From: Lacisediminihabitans sp040549525
GTDB lineage: Bacteria; Actinomycetota; Actinomycetes; Actinomycetales; Microbacteriaceae
Assembly (NCBI RefSeq): GCF_040549525.1
Contig: NZ_JBEPTM010000004.1
Span: 186,001 to 250,000, forward strand
Length of the DNA stretch: 64,000 nucleotides
Direction of reading: 5' to 3'
The notes beneath the pieces were generated by a model. It had not been told where the DNA came from, made no database searches, and was given only the letters and a program-made list of their open reading frames with translations. Shown one piece after another: positions 24,381-31,612 of this stretch; position 1 is the stretch's first letter, and every line of letters starts with the position of its first letter. The position numbers and the translations under genes are program-made.

Positions 24381-25946
24381 GTGAATGCAGGGAATGTGTT
24401 GAGCGACCAATTCGTCGAACAGGGTGCGGAGAAGACGAGGCGAGACGATTCCGTCGCCGATCTGCCGGCCATCCCGGGAATGGACGGACCGCCCGGTACC
24501 CGCATTCGCACCCGGATCGAAAGCGACTCCCTCGGCAGCATGGAGATTCCCGCAGATGCCTATTGGGGCATCCACACCGCCCGGGCGCTCGAGAACTTCC
24601 CCATCACGCGTCGGCCGATCTCGGTCTACCGCGACCTGATCCGCGCCCTCGCCCAGGTGAAGCAGGCGGCAGCCCGCGCCAACAAGGAACTGGGCGTGCT
24701 GGATGCCGAGAAGGCCGATCTGATCGAGCGCGTCTGCGAGGAGATCGTCGGCGGTGCGCTCCACGACGAGTTCGCCGTGGGAGTGATCCAGGGAGGTGCA
24801 GGAACCTCCACGAACATGAACACCAACGAGGTGATCGCCAACCGCGGCCTCGAGATCCTCGGCTACGAGTTCGGCGACTACTCGCATTTCCACCCGATCG
24901 ATGATGTGAACCGCAGCCAGTCGACCAACGACGTGTATCCGACCGCGATCAAACTCGCGATGGTCTTCGGGGTGAAGCGGCTGCTCGAGGAGCACCGACT
25001 GCTCACCCAGTCGTTCGCTCGGAAGGGCGTGGAGTTCGCCGACGTGCTCAAGGTGGGACGCACCCAGATGCAGGATGCCGTGCCGATGACCCTCGGCCAG
25101 GAGTTCAGCGGTTTTGCCCACACACTCGCCGAAGACTACGACCGTCTCGGCGAGATCATCCCGTGGCTCAACGAGATCAACATGGGGGCGACCGCCATCG
25201 GCACCGGGATCACCGCCGATCCGCGCTATGCGGAAGCGGTCTGCCGCCACCTGGTGGAGATCACCGGAATCCCCATGGAGACCGCGGCGGACCTGATCGA
25301 AGCGACCTCGGACGCCGGCATCTTCATGACTTTGAGCGGCACCCTCAAGCGCGCGGCCGTGAAGCTGTCGAAGATCTGCAACGACCTCCGACTGCTCTCG
25401 AGCGGACCGCAGGCCGGGCTCGGCGAGATCAACCTGCCGCCGCGGCAGGCCGGATCGTCGATCATGCCCGGCAAGGTCAACCCGGTGATTCCGGAGGTGG
25501 TGAACCAGGTCGCGTTCAGTGTGATCGGAGCGGATGCCACGGTCACCGCTGCGGCGGAAGGCGGTCAACTGCAACTGAACGCCTTCGAACCGGTGATCGC
25601 CCACAGCATCCTGCAGTCCCTGGCCTGGATGACGAATGCCTGCTACACGCTGCGAGTGAACTGCGTCGATGGCATCAGCGCCAACATCTCCCGGCTTGCG
25701 GCGCAGGTGGAGTCTTCCGTTGGCGTGGTGACCGCACTCACTCCTTACATCGGTTACGCGGCATCCGCCTCCCTCGCCCACACCGCACTCACCACGAACG
25801 CCTCGATCGCGGATCTCGTGGTCTCGGCCGGGCTCATGTCGGCGGAGCAGGTGGCGCATGTGCTCTCGCCGGGACGCCTCAGCGGCCTCGTGCCGATGAC
25901 CGGCGTGATCACCGTGGTGCCCCACGTGGAGACCGACACCGAGTAG
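24381..25946 (+). CDS. aspA: Aspartate ammonia-lyase
   Basis: 521 residues from GTG. Deaminates L-aspartate to fumarate. The fumarase/aspartase signature GSSIMPGKVNP is at about residue 358, with the catalytic serine; other blocks are GAGTSTNMNTNEV, HPIDDVNRSQSTNDVYPTA and VGRTQMQDAVPMTLGQEFSGF. MQDAVPMTLGQEF and the K in QSTNDVYPTAIK favour aspartase over fumarase. About 35 N-terminal residues precede the conserved TRIESDSLGSMEIPADAYWG, so a later start (for example GTG codon at 24399) is possible. GGAG (24372-24375) lies five bases before the chosen GTG. Could supply fumarate to the TCA cycle; the dicarboxylate transporter at 52.3 kb is functionally related but distant. Confidence 0.93.
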   Translation: MNAGNVLSDQFVEQGAEKTRRDDSVADLPAIPGMDGPPGTRIRTRIESDSLGSMEIPADAYWGIHTARALENFPITRRPISVYRDLIRALAQVKQAAARANKELGVLDAEKADLIERVCEEIVGGALHDEFAVGVIQGGAGTSTNMNTNEVIANRGLEILGYEFGDYSHFHPIDDVNRSQSTNDVYPTAIKLAMVFGVKRLLEEHRLLTQSFARKGVEFADVLKVGRTQMQDAVPMTLGQEFSGFAHTLAEDYDRLGEIIPWLNEINMGATAIGTGITADPRYAEAVCRHLVEITGIPMETAADLIEATSDAGIFMTLSGTLKRAAVKLSKICNDLRLLSSGPQAGLGEINLPPRQAGSSIMPGKVNPVIPEVVNQVAFSVIGADATVTAAAEGGQLQLNAFEPVIAHSILQSLAWMTNACYTLRVNCVDGISANISRLAAQVESSVGVVTALTPYIGYAASASLAHTALTTNASIADLVVSAGLMSAEQVAHVLSPGRLSGLVPMTGVITVVPHVETDTE

Positions 25947-25951
25947 CTCGA

Positions 25952-26005
25952 GGTGGTCGAGTCGCGCCCGCACGGGCGCGTATCGAGAACCCCTCCTCGA
26001 CCACC
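25952..26005. repeat. Dispersed palindromic element, copy 2, between convergent genes
   Basis: GGTGGTCGAG (25952-25961) and CTCGACCACC (25996-26005) are perfect 10-bp inverted arms; inside are CGCCCG-CA-CGGGCG and TATCGAGAACC. It fills the gap between the aspA stop and the alkA stop, so it may act as a two-way terminator. Confidence 0.6.
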
Positions 26006-26006
26006 G

Positions 26007-27482
26007 CTAGCGCCCTGCGGCACCCCAGAGGTGCATTCCCGCATAGCTGCGCCACGGAGCCCACCGCTTGCCGTGCACGGCAAGCGCGCGGGCCGTTGCG
26101 GGCAGGCCGAGGTGCGCGGCACTGGCGAGCATCACGAGATCGCTCGACAGCAGCACATCCGGATTTCCGAGCACGCGCATGGCGAGGTATCTGGCCGTCC
26201 ACGGACCGATGCCCGGCAGCGCGGTGAGACGGGCGGTGAACTCGTCGACGGGTGTCCCGAGGTCGAGCTCGAGCGAGCCGTCCGCGATCGCCCGCGCGGC
26301 GCCGAGGATGCTCGCCACTCTCGTGGCGGGGCCCCGCAGGAATTCGGCACCGTGCTCCGCGATCTCCTGGGCGGTCGGAAACAGTCCGGGAGTCGCGGAC
26401 AGCTCCCGGGAGAGCCGTCCCAATACCGTGCGGGCAGCAGCGACGGAGATCTGTTGCCCGATCATGGTGCGGAACAGCGTCTCGTCGCCGTCGAGACTGC
26501 CGGGAAGTCGGAGCCCCGGACGCATCTGCACCAGCGGCGCGAAAGCGGGATCCGCGGAGAGTGATTCGTCGATCGCGATGGAATCGGCATCCAGGTCGAG
26601 CAGGCGTCGAACCCGGGAGACCAGGGTCGACAGGTCGGCGATGTTCTCGAGCCGCGCCATGCACAGCACCGCGTCGGCGCCGTCGAGACGCAGCTCGAGG
26701 TGGGCGACGCCGCGCGGAAGTCGAACGGCACGAGCGAAGGAGTGCCCATCCGCCGTCTCGATGCCGGGGATGGCGTGCGCATCGAGGAAGGCCAGGAGCC
26801 CCGCACCGTCGAACGGTGCCCGTGCGGGGAGGCGCAGCGAGATCTGGGTGGCTGTCTCGTCGGAGGCCCGTGCGGGCGCAGCGGTCTGGGGCGCACCGAG
26901 CCGCAGCGCGGTCGGCGTGAGCTCATAGACGGCCTGCACGGTCTCATTGAATTGGCGGATGCTCGAGAAGCCGGCCGCGAAGGCCACGTCGGCGATCGGC
27001 AGGTCGGTGCTGACGAGGAGGGTGCGGGCGGTCTGGGCGCGATGAGCCCGCGCGAGGGCCAGCGGCCCAGCCCCGAGCTCGGTGACGAGCAGGCGACCGA
27101 GATGGCGGGGGGTGTACCCGAGCCGCTGGGCCAGTCCGGGCACGCCGTGACGCTCCACGATGCCGTCGGAGATGAGGCGCATGGCTCGCGAGGCGACGTC
27201 ATCGCGGAGATTCCACTCCGGGGAGCCGGGCACCGCGTCGGGAAGGCACCGCTTGCAGGCACGCAGGCCTGCCTCGTGCGCGGCGGCGGCCGTGCGGTAG
27301 AAGCTGACATGGGACGGTTTCGGTGTCATCGCCGGGCAACTCGGGCGACAGTAGATTCCCGTGGAGTGCACTCCGGTGATGAACTGCCCGTCGAAGCGGG
27401 CATCCCTCGACGACATGGCGCGATACCGTTCCGCGAAGCGCGGATCGGAGCTGGTCACGCGGGCGGGGGTAGGGATTGTCAC
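26007..27482 (-). CDS. Ada regulatory domain fused to AlkA 3-methyladenine-DNA glycosylase
   Basis: 491 residues. N-terminal Ada zinc domain with four cysteines (C45, C49, C76, C79; GIYCRPSCPA and CKRC) where Cys45 would be the methyl-phosphotriester acceptor; then an AraC-type helix-turn-helix (about 95-195); then the AlkA N-domain (about 210-300) and HhH-GPD glycosylase with LPGIGPWTARYLAMR (about 435) and the catalytic aspartate in LLSSDLVM. The O6-methylguanine transferase domain of Ada is absent. It is a sensor-activator plus repair enzyme for alkylated DNA, as known for this actinobacterial fusion. GAGAGT (27494-27489) six bases before the GTG supports the start. Confidence 0.92.
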   Translation of the reverse strand: MTIPTPARVTSSDPRFAERYRAMSSRDARFDGQFITGVHSTGIYCRPSCPAMTPKPSHVSFYRTAAAAHEAGLRACKRCLPDAVPGSPEWNLRDDVASRAMRLISDGIVERHGVPGLAQRLGYTPRHLGRLLVTELGAGPLALARAHRAQTARTLLVSTDLPIADVAFAAGFSSIRQFNETVQAVYELTPTALRLGAPQTAAPARASDETATQISLRLPARAPFDGAGLLAFLDAHAIPGIETADGHSFARAVRLPRGVAHLELRLDGADAVLCMARLENIADLSTLVSRVRRLLDLDADSIAIDESLSADPAFAPLVQMRPGLRLPGSLDGDETLFRTMIGQQISVAAARTVLGRLSRELSATPGLFPTAQEIAEHGAEFLRGPATRVASILGAARAIADGSLELDLGTPVDEFTARLTALPGIGPWTARYLAMRVLGNPDVLLSSDLVMLASAAHLGLPATARALAVHGKRWAPWRSYAGMHLWGAAGR

Positions 27483-27545
27483 GGGTCAACTCTCGCACCG
27501 GGTGCCGACCTCGGCTAGCGGGAATCGGACATCGCCCGAAACGTC

Positions 27546-27578
27546 TACGCTGGCCAGATGAGCGGCATGGCTTCATGA
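27546..27578 (+). CDS. Leaderless six-codon ORF (MSGMAS) coupled to rbsK
   Basis: TACGCT (27546-27551) sits six bases before an ATG at 27558, the same geometry as many leaderless genes here. That ATG opens a six-codon ORF ending TGA at 27576-27578, overlapping the rbsK ATG (27575) by four bases. There is no Shine-Dalgarno for rbsK itself. The mini-ORF probably loads ribosomes at the mRNA 5' end and hands them to rbsK. CDS proper is 27558-27578; the -10 is included in the span. Confidence 0.5.
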   Translation, partial: YAGQMSGMAS

Positions 27579-28498
27579 ACGAATCGACGACCACCCGCAG
27601 TGACGTCACGGTCCTCGGAAGCGCGAATCTCGACATTGTGTTCGGTGTGGATCGCATTCCGTCCCCGGGGGAGACGCTGCTCGCCGAATCGGCGGAGCGG
27701 TATCCGGGGGGCAAGGGACTCAACCAGGCGGTGGCCGCGGCGCGGTCCGGAGCATCCACGAGCTTCATCGGAGCGCTCGGCACCGATGACGCGGGTGAAT
27801 TGCTCGCCGCCACGATGGCGGACGCGGCGATCGACGGTGCCCGGGTGCGGCGGGACAGTGCGCCGACCGGACAGGCCTTCATCGTCGTGGATCAGTCCGG
27901 AGAGAACACGATCATCGTGGCCTCAGGCGCGAACTCGAGTGTCACCGCGCTCGAGCCCCAAGACATCGAACTGCTGTCGAGAACTGACGTGTTGCTCATG
28001 CAGCTGGAGCTCCCCTTCTCGGTCGTCACCGAAGCGGCGGTGACCGCCCGCGAGCTCGGCTGCGTCGTGATGCTCAATGCCGCGCCCGCCCACCACCTCT
28101 CGGAGGCGGTGTTCGGCTCCCTCGATGTGCTCATCGTCAATGAGCACGAGGCCTGTCTCGTCGGGGGCTCGGATGATCTCGCCGAAGCATCTGCTCGGCT
28201 CGCGGCACGCGTGCCGCGGCTCATCGTGACCCTCGGTTCGGCGGGGTCAGCGCTCTACCAGCACGGCACCGAAGTCGCGCGAATCGCCGCCCCCCGGGTC
28301 ACCGCGGTGGATGCGACCGGAGCGGGCGATACCTTCTGCGGGGCATTCGCCGCCGCGATCGCGGAGGGGCAGGACTTCGAAGCGGCAGCCCGCTTCGCCA
28401 CGGCAGCCGCCGCGCTCTCGGTGCAGAGGATCGGCGCGGTGCCCTCCGTGCCGATGAGGGCGCGGATCGACGAAGCGATGATCGCGAGTGCATCATGA
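27575..28498 (+). CDS. rbsK: Ribokinase (PfkB family)
   Basis: 307 residues. Phosphorylates D-ribose (or a related sugar) with ATP. PfkB signatures are both present: YPGGKGLNQAVAAAR with the sugar-binding GGKG-N (about residue 43) and VDATGAGDTFCGAFAAA with the catalytic aspartate (about 252). ANLDI and GSANLD at the N-terminus are typical of ribokinases. The ATG at 27575 overlaps the upstream mini-ORF stop, and the stop overlaps the start of the next gene by ATGA. No ribose transporter or regulator is adjacent, so deoxyribose or another substrate cannot be excluded. Confidence 0.88.
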   Translation: MNESTTTRSDVTVLGSANLDIVFGVDRIPSPGETLLAESAERYPGGKGLNQAVAAARSGASTSFIGALGTDDAGELLAATMADAAIDGARVRRDSAPTGQAFIVVDQSGENTIIVASGANSSVTALEPQDIELLSRTDVLLMQLELPFSVVTEAAVTARELGCVVMLNAAPAHHLSEAVFGSLDVLIVNEHEACLVGGSDDLAEASARLAARVPRLIVTLGSAGSALYQHGTEVARIAAPRVTAVDATGAGDTFCGAFAAAIAEGQDFEAAARFATAAAALSVQRIGAVPSVPMRARIDEAMIASAS

Positions 28499-29856
28499 CC
28501 TTCCTCGGCGAACTCCGTGCGGACCTCGGGGACGCGGTGTCGACGGATGCCGCGGTGCTGGGGTCCCTCACCGCCGACAAGTCCGGCCACGATTCCCGGA
28601 GCACGCCGCTCGCGCTCGTCACGGCGCGGTCCATCGACGACGTGCAGGCCACCCTCCGTCTCGCGACAGAGCACGGCGTCGCGGTGGTGCCGCGCGGCGC
28701 CGGCACCGGACTCGCCGGTGGCGCGATCGCGTCCGCGGGCGAAGTGGTGCTCTCCACCCTCGCGATGAATCGCATCCTCGAGGTCTCGGTGGCCGACGAA
28801 CTGGCCGTGGTGCAGCCGGGCATCCTCAACGGTGACCTGAACGCCGCGCTCGCGGAATACGGCCTCTGGTTCACCCCCGATCCGGCGAGCCGCGCCATCT
28901 CAACGGTCGGCGGAAACATCGCCACGAATGCCGGCGGCCTGCTCTGTGCCAAGTACGGCGTCACGCGCGAGTCCGTCCTCGCCCTGAAGGTGGTGCTCGC
29001 CGATGGACGGCTGCTGAGCCTCGGGCACCGCAGCGTCAAGGGGGTCACGGGCCTCGATCTCACCGCCCTGATGATCGGCTCTGAGGGCACGCTCGGCGTG
29101 ATCGTCGAGGCGACCGTCCGGCTGCGGCCGCTGCCGACAGCCCCGGTGGCGACGATTGGCGCTTGGTTCGGGGATGTGGTCACCGCCGCCGCCGCGTGCG
29201 CCGCGATCACCGCCGCCGGCATCCGTCCCGCCGCCCTCGAGCTGATGGATGCTGCAGCCCTCCGTGCCATCGATGCCCACCTCGGCGTGCACCTGTCTGA
29301 GCGCGGCAACAGCTTCCTGATCCTTCAGACGGATGGCGCGGGCAGCGCCGCCGAGGCCGCGGATGCCCTCGAGATCATCAGTCGCGGCGGTGGGGATGCC
29401 GAACTCACGGTCGATCCTGCGGACGGGGAGGAGTTGTTCGCGATCCGACGCGCCTTCCATCCCGCCCTCGAGGCCCAGGGCACCGTACTGATCGAGGATG
29501 TCGCGGTGCCGCGCAGCGCCCTGCCCCAGATCTTCGCCGAGATCGCCGCGATCGGCGAGCGGTTCGGAATCAGCATCCCGACCGTCGCCCATGCCGGTGA
29601 TGGCAACCTGCATCCCAATTTCGTCTACGAACCCGCCGCCGACGGATCGGTGCCGGAGGCCATCTGGGCGGCCGCCGGTGAGCTCTTCGCCGCGGCGATC
29701 CGACTCGGAGGCACCCTCACCGGAGAGCACGGGATCGGCCTGCTCAAACGGGCCTGGTTGCGCGACGAGCTCGGAGACGACCAGTTCGAGCTCCAGCGGC
29801 AGGTGAAGGCCGTCTTCGATCCCCAGGGTCTGATGAACCCGGGAAAGGTCTACTGA
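28495..29856 (+). CDS. FAD-linked oxidase, glycolate oxidase GlcD / D-lactate dehydrogenase type
   Basis: 453 residues. FAD_binding_4 domain (about 35-175: VVPRGAGTGLAGGAI, TVGGNIATNAGGLLCAKYGVT) and FAD-oxidase C domain (about 210-450) with the metal/substrate histidines in VAHAGDGNLHPNF and GGTLTGEHGIG. Oxidises 2-hydroxy acids such as glycolate or D-lactate; the exact substrate is not determinable. No GlcE/GlcF partners follow, which favours a single-subunit D-lactate or D-2-hydroxyglutarate-type enzyme. Translationally coupled to rbsK by a four-base overlap. Confidence 0.88.
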   Translation: MTFLGELRADLGDAVSTDAAVLGSLTADKSGHDSRSTPLALVTARSIDDVQATLRLATEHGVAVVPRGAGTGLAGGAIASAGEVVLSTLAMNRILEVSVADELAVVQPGILNGDLNAALAEYGLWFTPDPASRAISTVGGNIATNAGGLLCAKYGVTRESVLALKVVLADGRLLSLGHRSVKGVTGLDLTALMIGSEGTLGVIVEATVRLRPLPTAPVATIGAWFGDVVTAAAACAAITAAGIRPAALELMDAAALRAIDAHLGVHLSERGNSFLILQTDGAGSAAEAADALEIISRGGGDAELTVDPADGEELFAIRRAFHPALEAQGTVLIEDVAVPRSALPQIFAEIAAIGERFGISIPTVAHAGDGNLHPNFVYEPAADGSVPEAIWAAAGELFAAAIRLGGTLTGEHGIGLLKRAWLRDELGDDQFELQRQVKAVFDPQGLMNPGKVY

Positions 29857-29857
29857 G

Positions 29858-29877
29858 CTCGGCCGCTCTGGGCCGAG
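29858..29877 (+). terminator. Hairpin after the rbsK operon
   Basis: CTCGGCC (29858-29864) and GGCCGAG (29871-29877) form a 7-bp stem directly after the stop; followed by GCTTTGC, not a true T-run. Confidence 0.45.
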
Positions 29878-29942
29878 GCTTTGCGAGCCGCCGTGCACCG
29901 GCGCCTCCGGCAGCGCCGCCCGCGGTCTTCTAGGCTGTGCGC

Positions 29943-30335
29943 ATGGATTTCCTTCCTCTCACCCGCGCCGACGACCTCGGTTGGCACGAACTCCGCGACG
30001 AGATCGCGCCGTGGATCGGGGAGCGGGCTGTCACGCTCTACTCCTACGCCATCTCGCACGCCTACGGCTCGGCGGTGACGACGCGCTATTTCCGAGACAT
30101 CCTGACCGCCGCGGGGGATGATCCGGATCACCCCCAGGTCACAGAGACGGAGCAGCTGATCATCGACTGGGGGCGGCTCATCGTGCAGAGCCCGCGCGAC
30201 ATCCCGGATGCCTTCTACGCCCGGCTCGAAGCGGCATTCACTCCCCAGCGAAGACTCGCCCTGTTGTCGTTCGCCGCCCGCGTTGTGGCGATCAACCTCG
30301 TCAACACCGTGGGGCGCGTTGCCGGCGATGAGTGA
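29943..30335 (+). CDS. Small helical protein, carboxymuconolactone-decarboxylase/AhpD-like remnant fold
   Basis: 130 residues, mostly helical. The C-terminal helix pair (LALLSFAARVVAINLVNTVGRV) looks like the end of the CMD/AhpD fold, but the CxxC redox motif is absent (there is no cysteine at all). I treat the family as unassigned. TAGGCT (29931-29936) exactly six bases before ATG marks a leaderless mRNA and rejects the GTG six bases further up. It overlaps the PrsW gene by eight bases. Confidence 0.6.
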   Translation: MDFLPLTRADDLGWHELRDEIAPWIGERAVTLYSYAISHAYGSAVTTRYFRDILTAAGDDPDHPQVTETEQLIIDWGRLIVQSPRDIPDAFYARLEAAFTPQRRLALLSFAARVVAINLVNTVGRVAGDE

Positions 30336-31530
30336 CCCGGTTTTCGGAGCGGCGCCGGCGATCGCCCGGAACGCCGACCCGGTCGTCGCAAGGGACGGTG
30401 ACCGCGCGGTCACCGTGCCGGTGCGCCGGAAAGGGGGCATCATCGCTCTTGCGGCCCTGGGTTTCGTGGTGCTCACACTCGTCATCCTGCTCGTGGCCTG
30501 GTATCTGCTTGCCGTGCTGGGCCCCACTGCTCTTCTGGTGGCCCTGGGGCTCGCGGCCATCCCGCTCGTGGGGGTCCTGTTCTTCATCCGCTGGATCGAC
30601 CGGTGGGAACCGGAACCGCGGGGGGCGCTGCTGTTCGCGCTGCTGTGGGGCGCCGGCGCATCCGTGCTGATCGCCCTCGCCTTCTCCGGCGTCACCCAGT
30701 ACTACGAGGCACTCGCGGGCCTCTCCGGATCCGGAGTCGCCACCCTCTTCGCGTCCGTCGTGCAGGCTCCCATCATCGAGGAATCCGCCAAGGGGCTGGG
30801 CATCCTGTTGATCCTGTGGGTGATGCGCCGCACCTTCGACGGGCCGGTGGATGGGGTCGTCTACGCGGCGACCATCGCCATCGGCTTCGCGTTCACCGAG
30901 AACCTGCAGTATTTCGGTCTCGCCATCAACCGGGACGGCGGACTGGGCACCGATGTCGCCCAGACCTTCCTGCTTCGCGCCATCCTCTCGCCGTTCGCAC
31001 ACGTGATGTTCACCGCGTGCACGGGGGTGCTGCTCGGTATGGCCGCCCGGCGCACCGGTCGTCTGGGAGCGATCGGATACTTTCTGCTCGGACTCGTTCC
31101 GGCGGTGCTGCTTCACGCGTTCTGGAACAGCGCGAGCTATTGGGCCACCGACTGGTTCCGCTACTACTTCGTCGTGCAGGTGCCTCTCTTCGTGCTGGCG
31201 ATCGCCGGCGTCACCCGACTGCGTCGTCACGAGCAGCGTCTCACTCACGTGCGTCTGGCCGAGTACGCGGCGGTCGGATGGTTCACCGAGTCAGAAGTCA
31301 ACTTGCTGACAACCGGGGCCGGGCGTCAGCGCGCGATCACCTGGGCGACGCGGCATGGGCTCGGTCACGCGTACCGCCGTTTCGTTCGGGACGCCACCCG
31401 GCTGGCCTTCGCGCGGGAGCGGCTGGTCAACGCTCGTCAGGGGATCGGAGCGAGCCTCGACGAGGCGGCGCTCCTCGCGGCCATCGTGGAAGACCGTCGT
31501 GCACTTGGCGCACTGCCGCCGCTGCGGTAG
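30328..31530 (+). CDS. PrsW-family intramembrane metalloprotease
   Basis: 400 residues. After 35 hydrophilic residues there are about eight membrane segments. PrsW motifs are visible: WEPEPRGAL, the catalytic IEESAKG (EExxK), FAFTENLQYF, SPFAHVMFTACTG with a metal histidine and LHAFWNSASYW. In Bacillus PrsW cleaves an anti-sigma factor; actinobacterial members are of unknown substrate. The C-terminal 100 residues are cytoplasmic and helical. No sigma/anti-sigma pair is adjacent. The start overlaps the preceding gene by eight bases. Confidence 0.9.
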   Translation: MSDPVFGAAPAIARNADPVVARDGDRAVTVPVRRKGGIIALAALGFVVLTLVILLVAWYLLAVLGPTALLVALGLAAIPLVGVLFFIRWIDRWEPEPRGALLFALLWGAGASVLIALAFSGVTQYYEALAGLSGSGVATLFASVVQAPIIEESAKGLGILLILWVMRRTFDGPVDGVVYAATIAIGFAFTENLQYFGLAINRDGGLGTDVAQTFLLRAILSPFAHVMFTACTGVLLGMAARRTGRLGAIGYFLLGLVPAVLLHAFWNSASYWATDWFRYYFVVQVPLFVLAIAGVTRLRRHEQRLTHVRLAEYAAVGWFTESEVNLLTTGAGRQRAITWATRHGLGHAYRRFVRDATRLAFARERLVNARQGIGASLDEAALLAAIVEDRRALGALPPLR

Positions 31531-31612
31531 CACCGCCCCGGTAAGTTGTGCTCGCGCGGACGCGTAAACTTGACTGCCGCATTTCAGCGCGGCGTTCGAG
31601 GGGAATTTTCCA

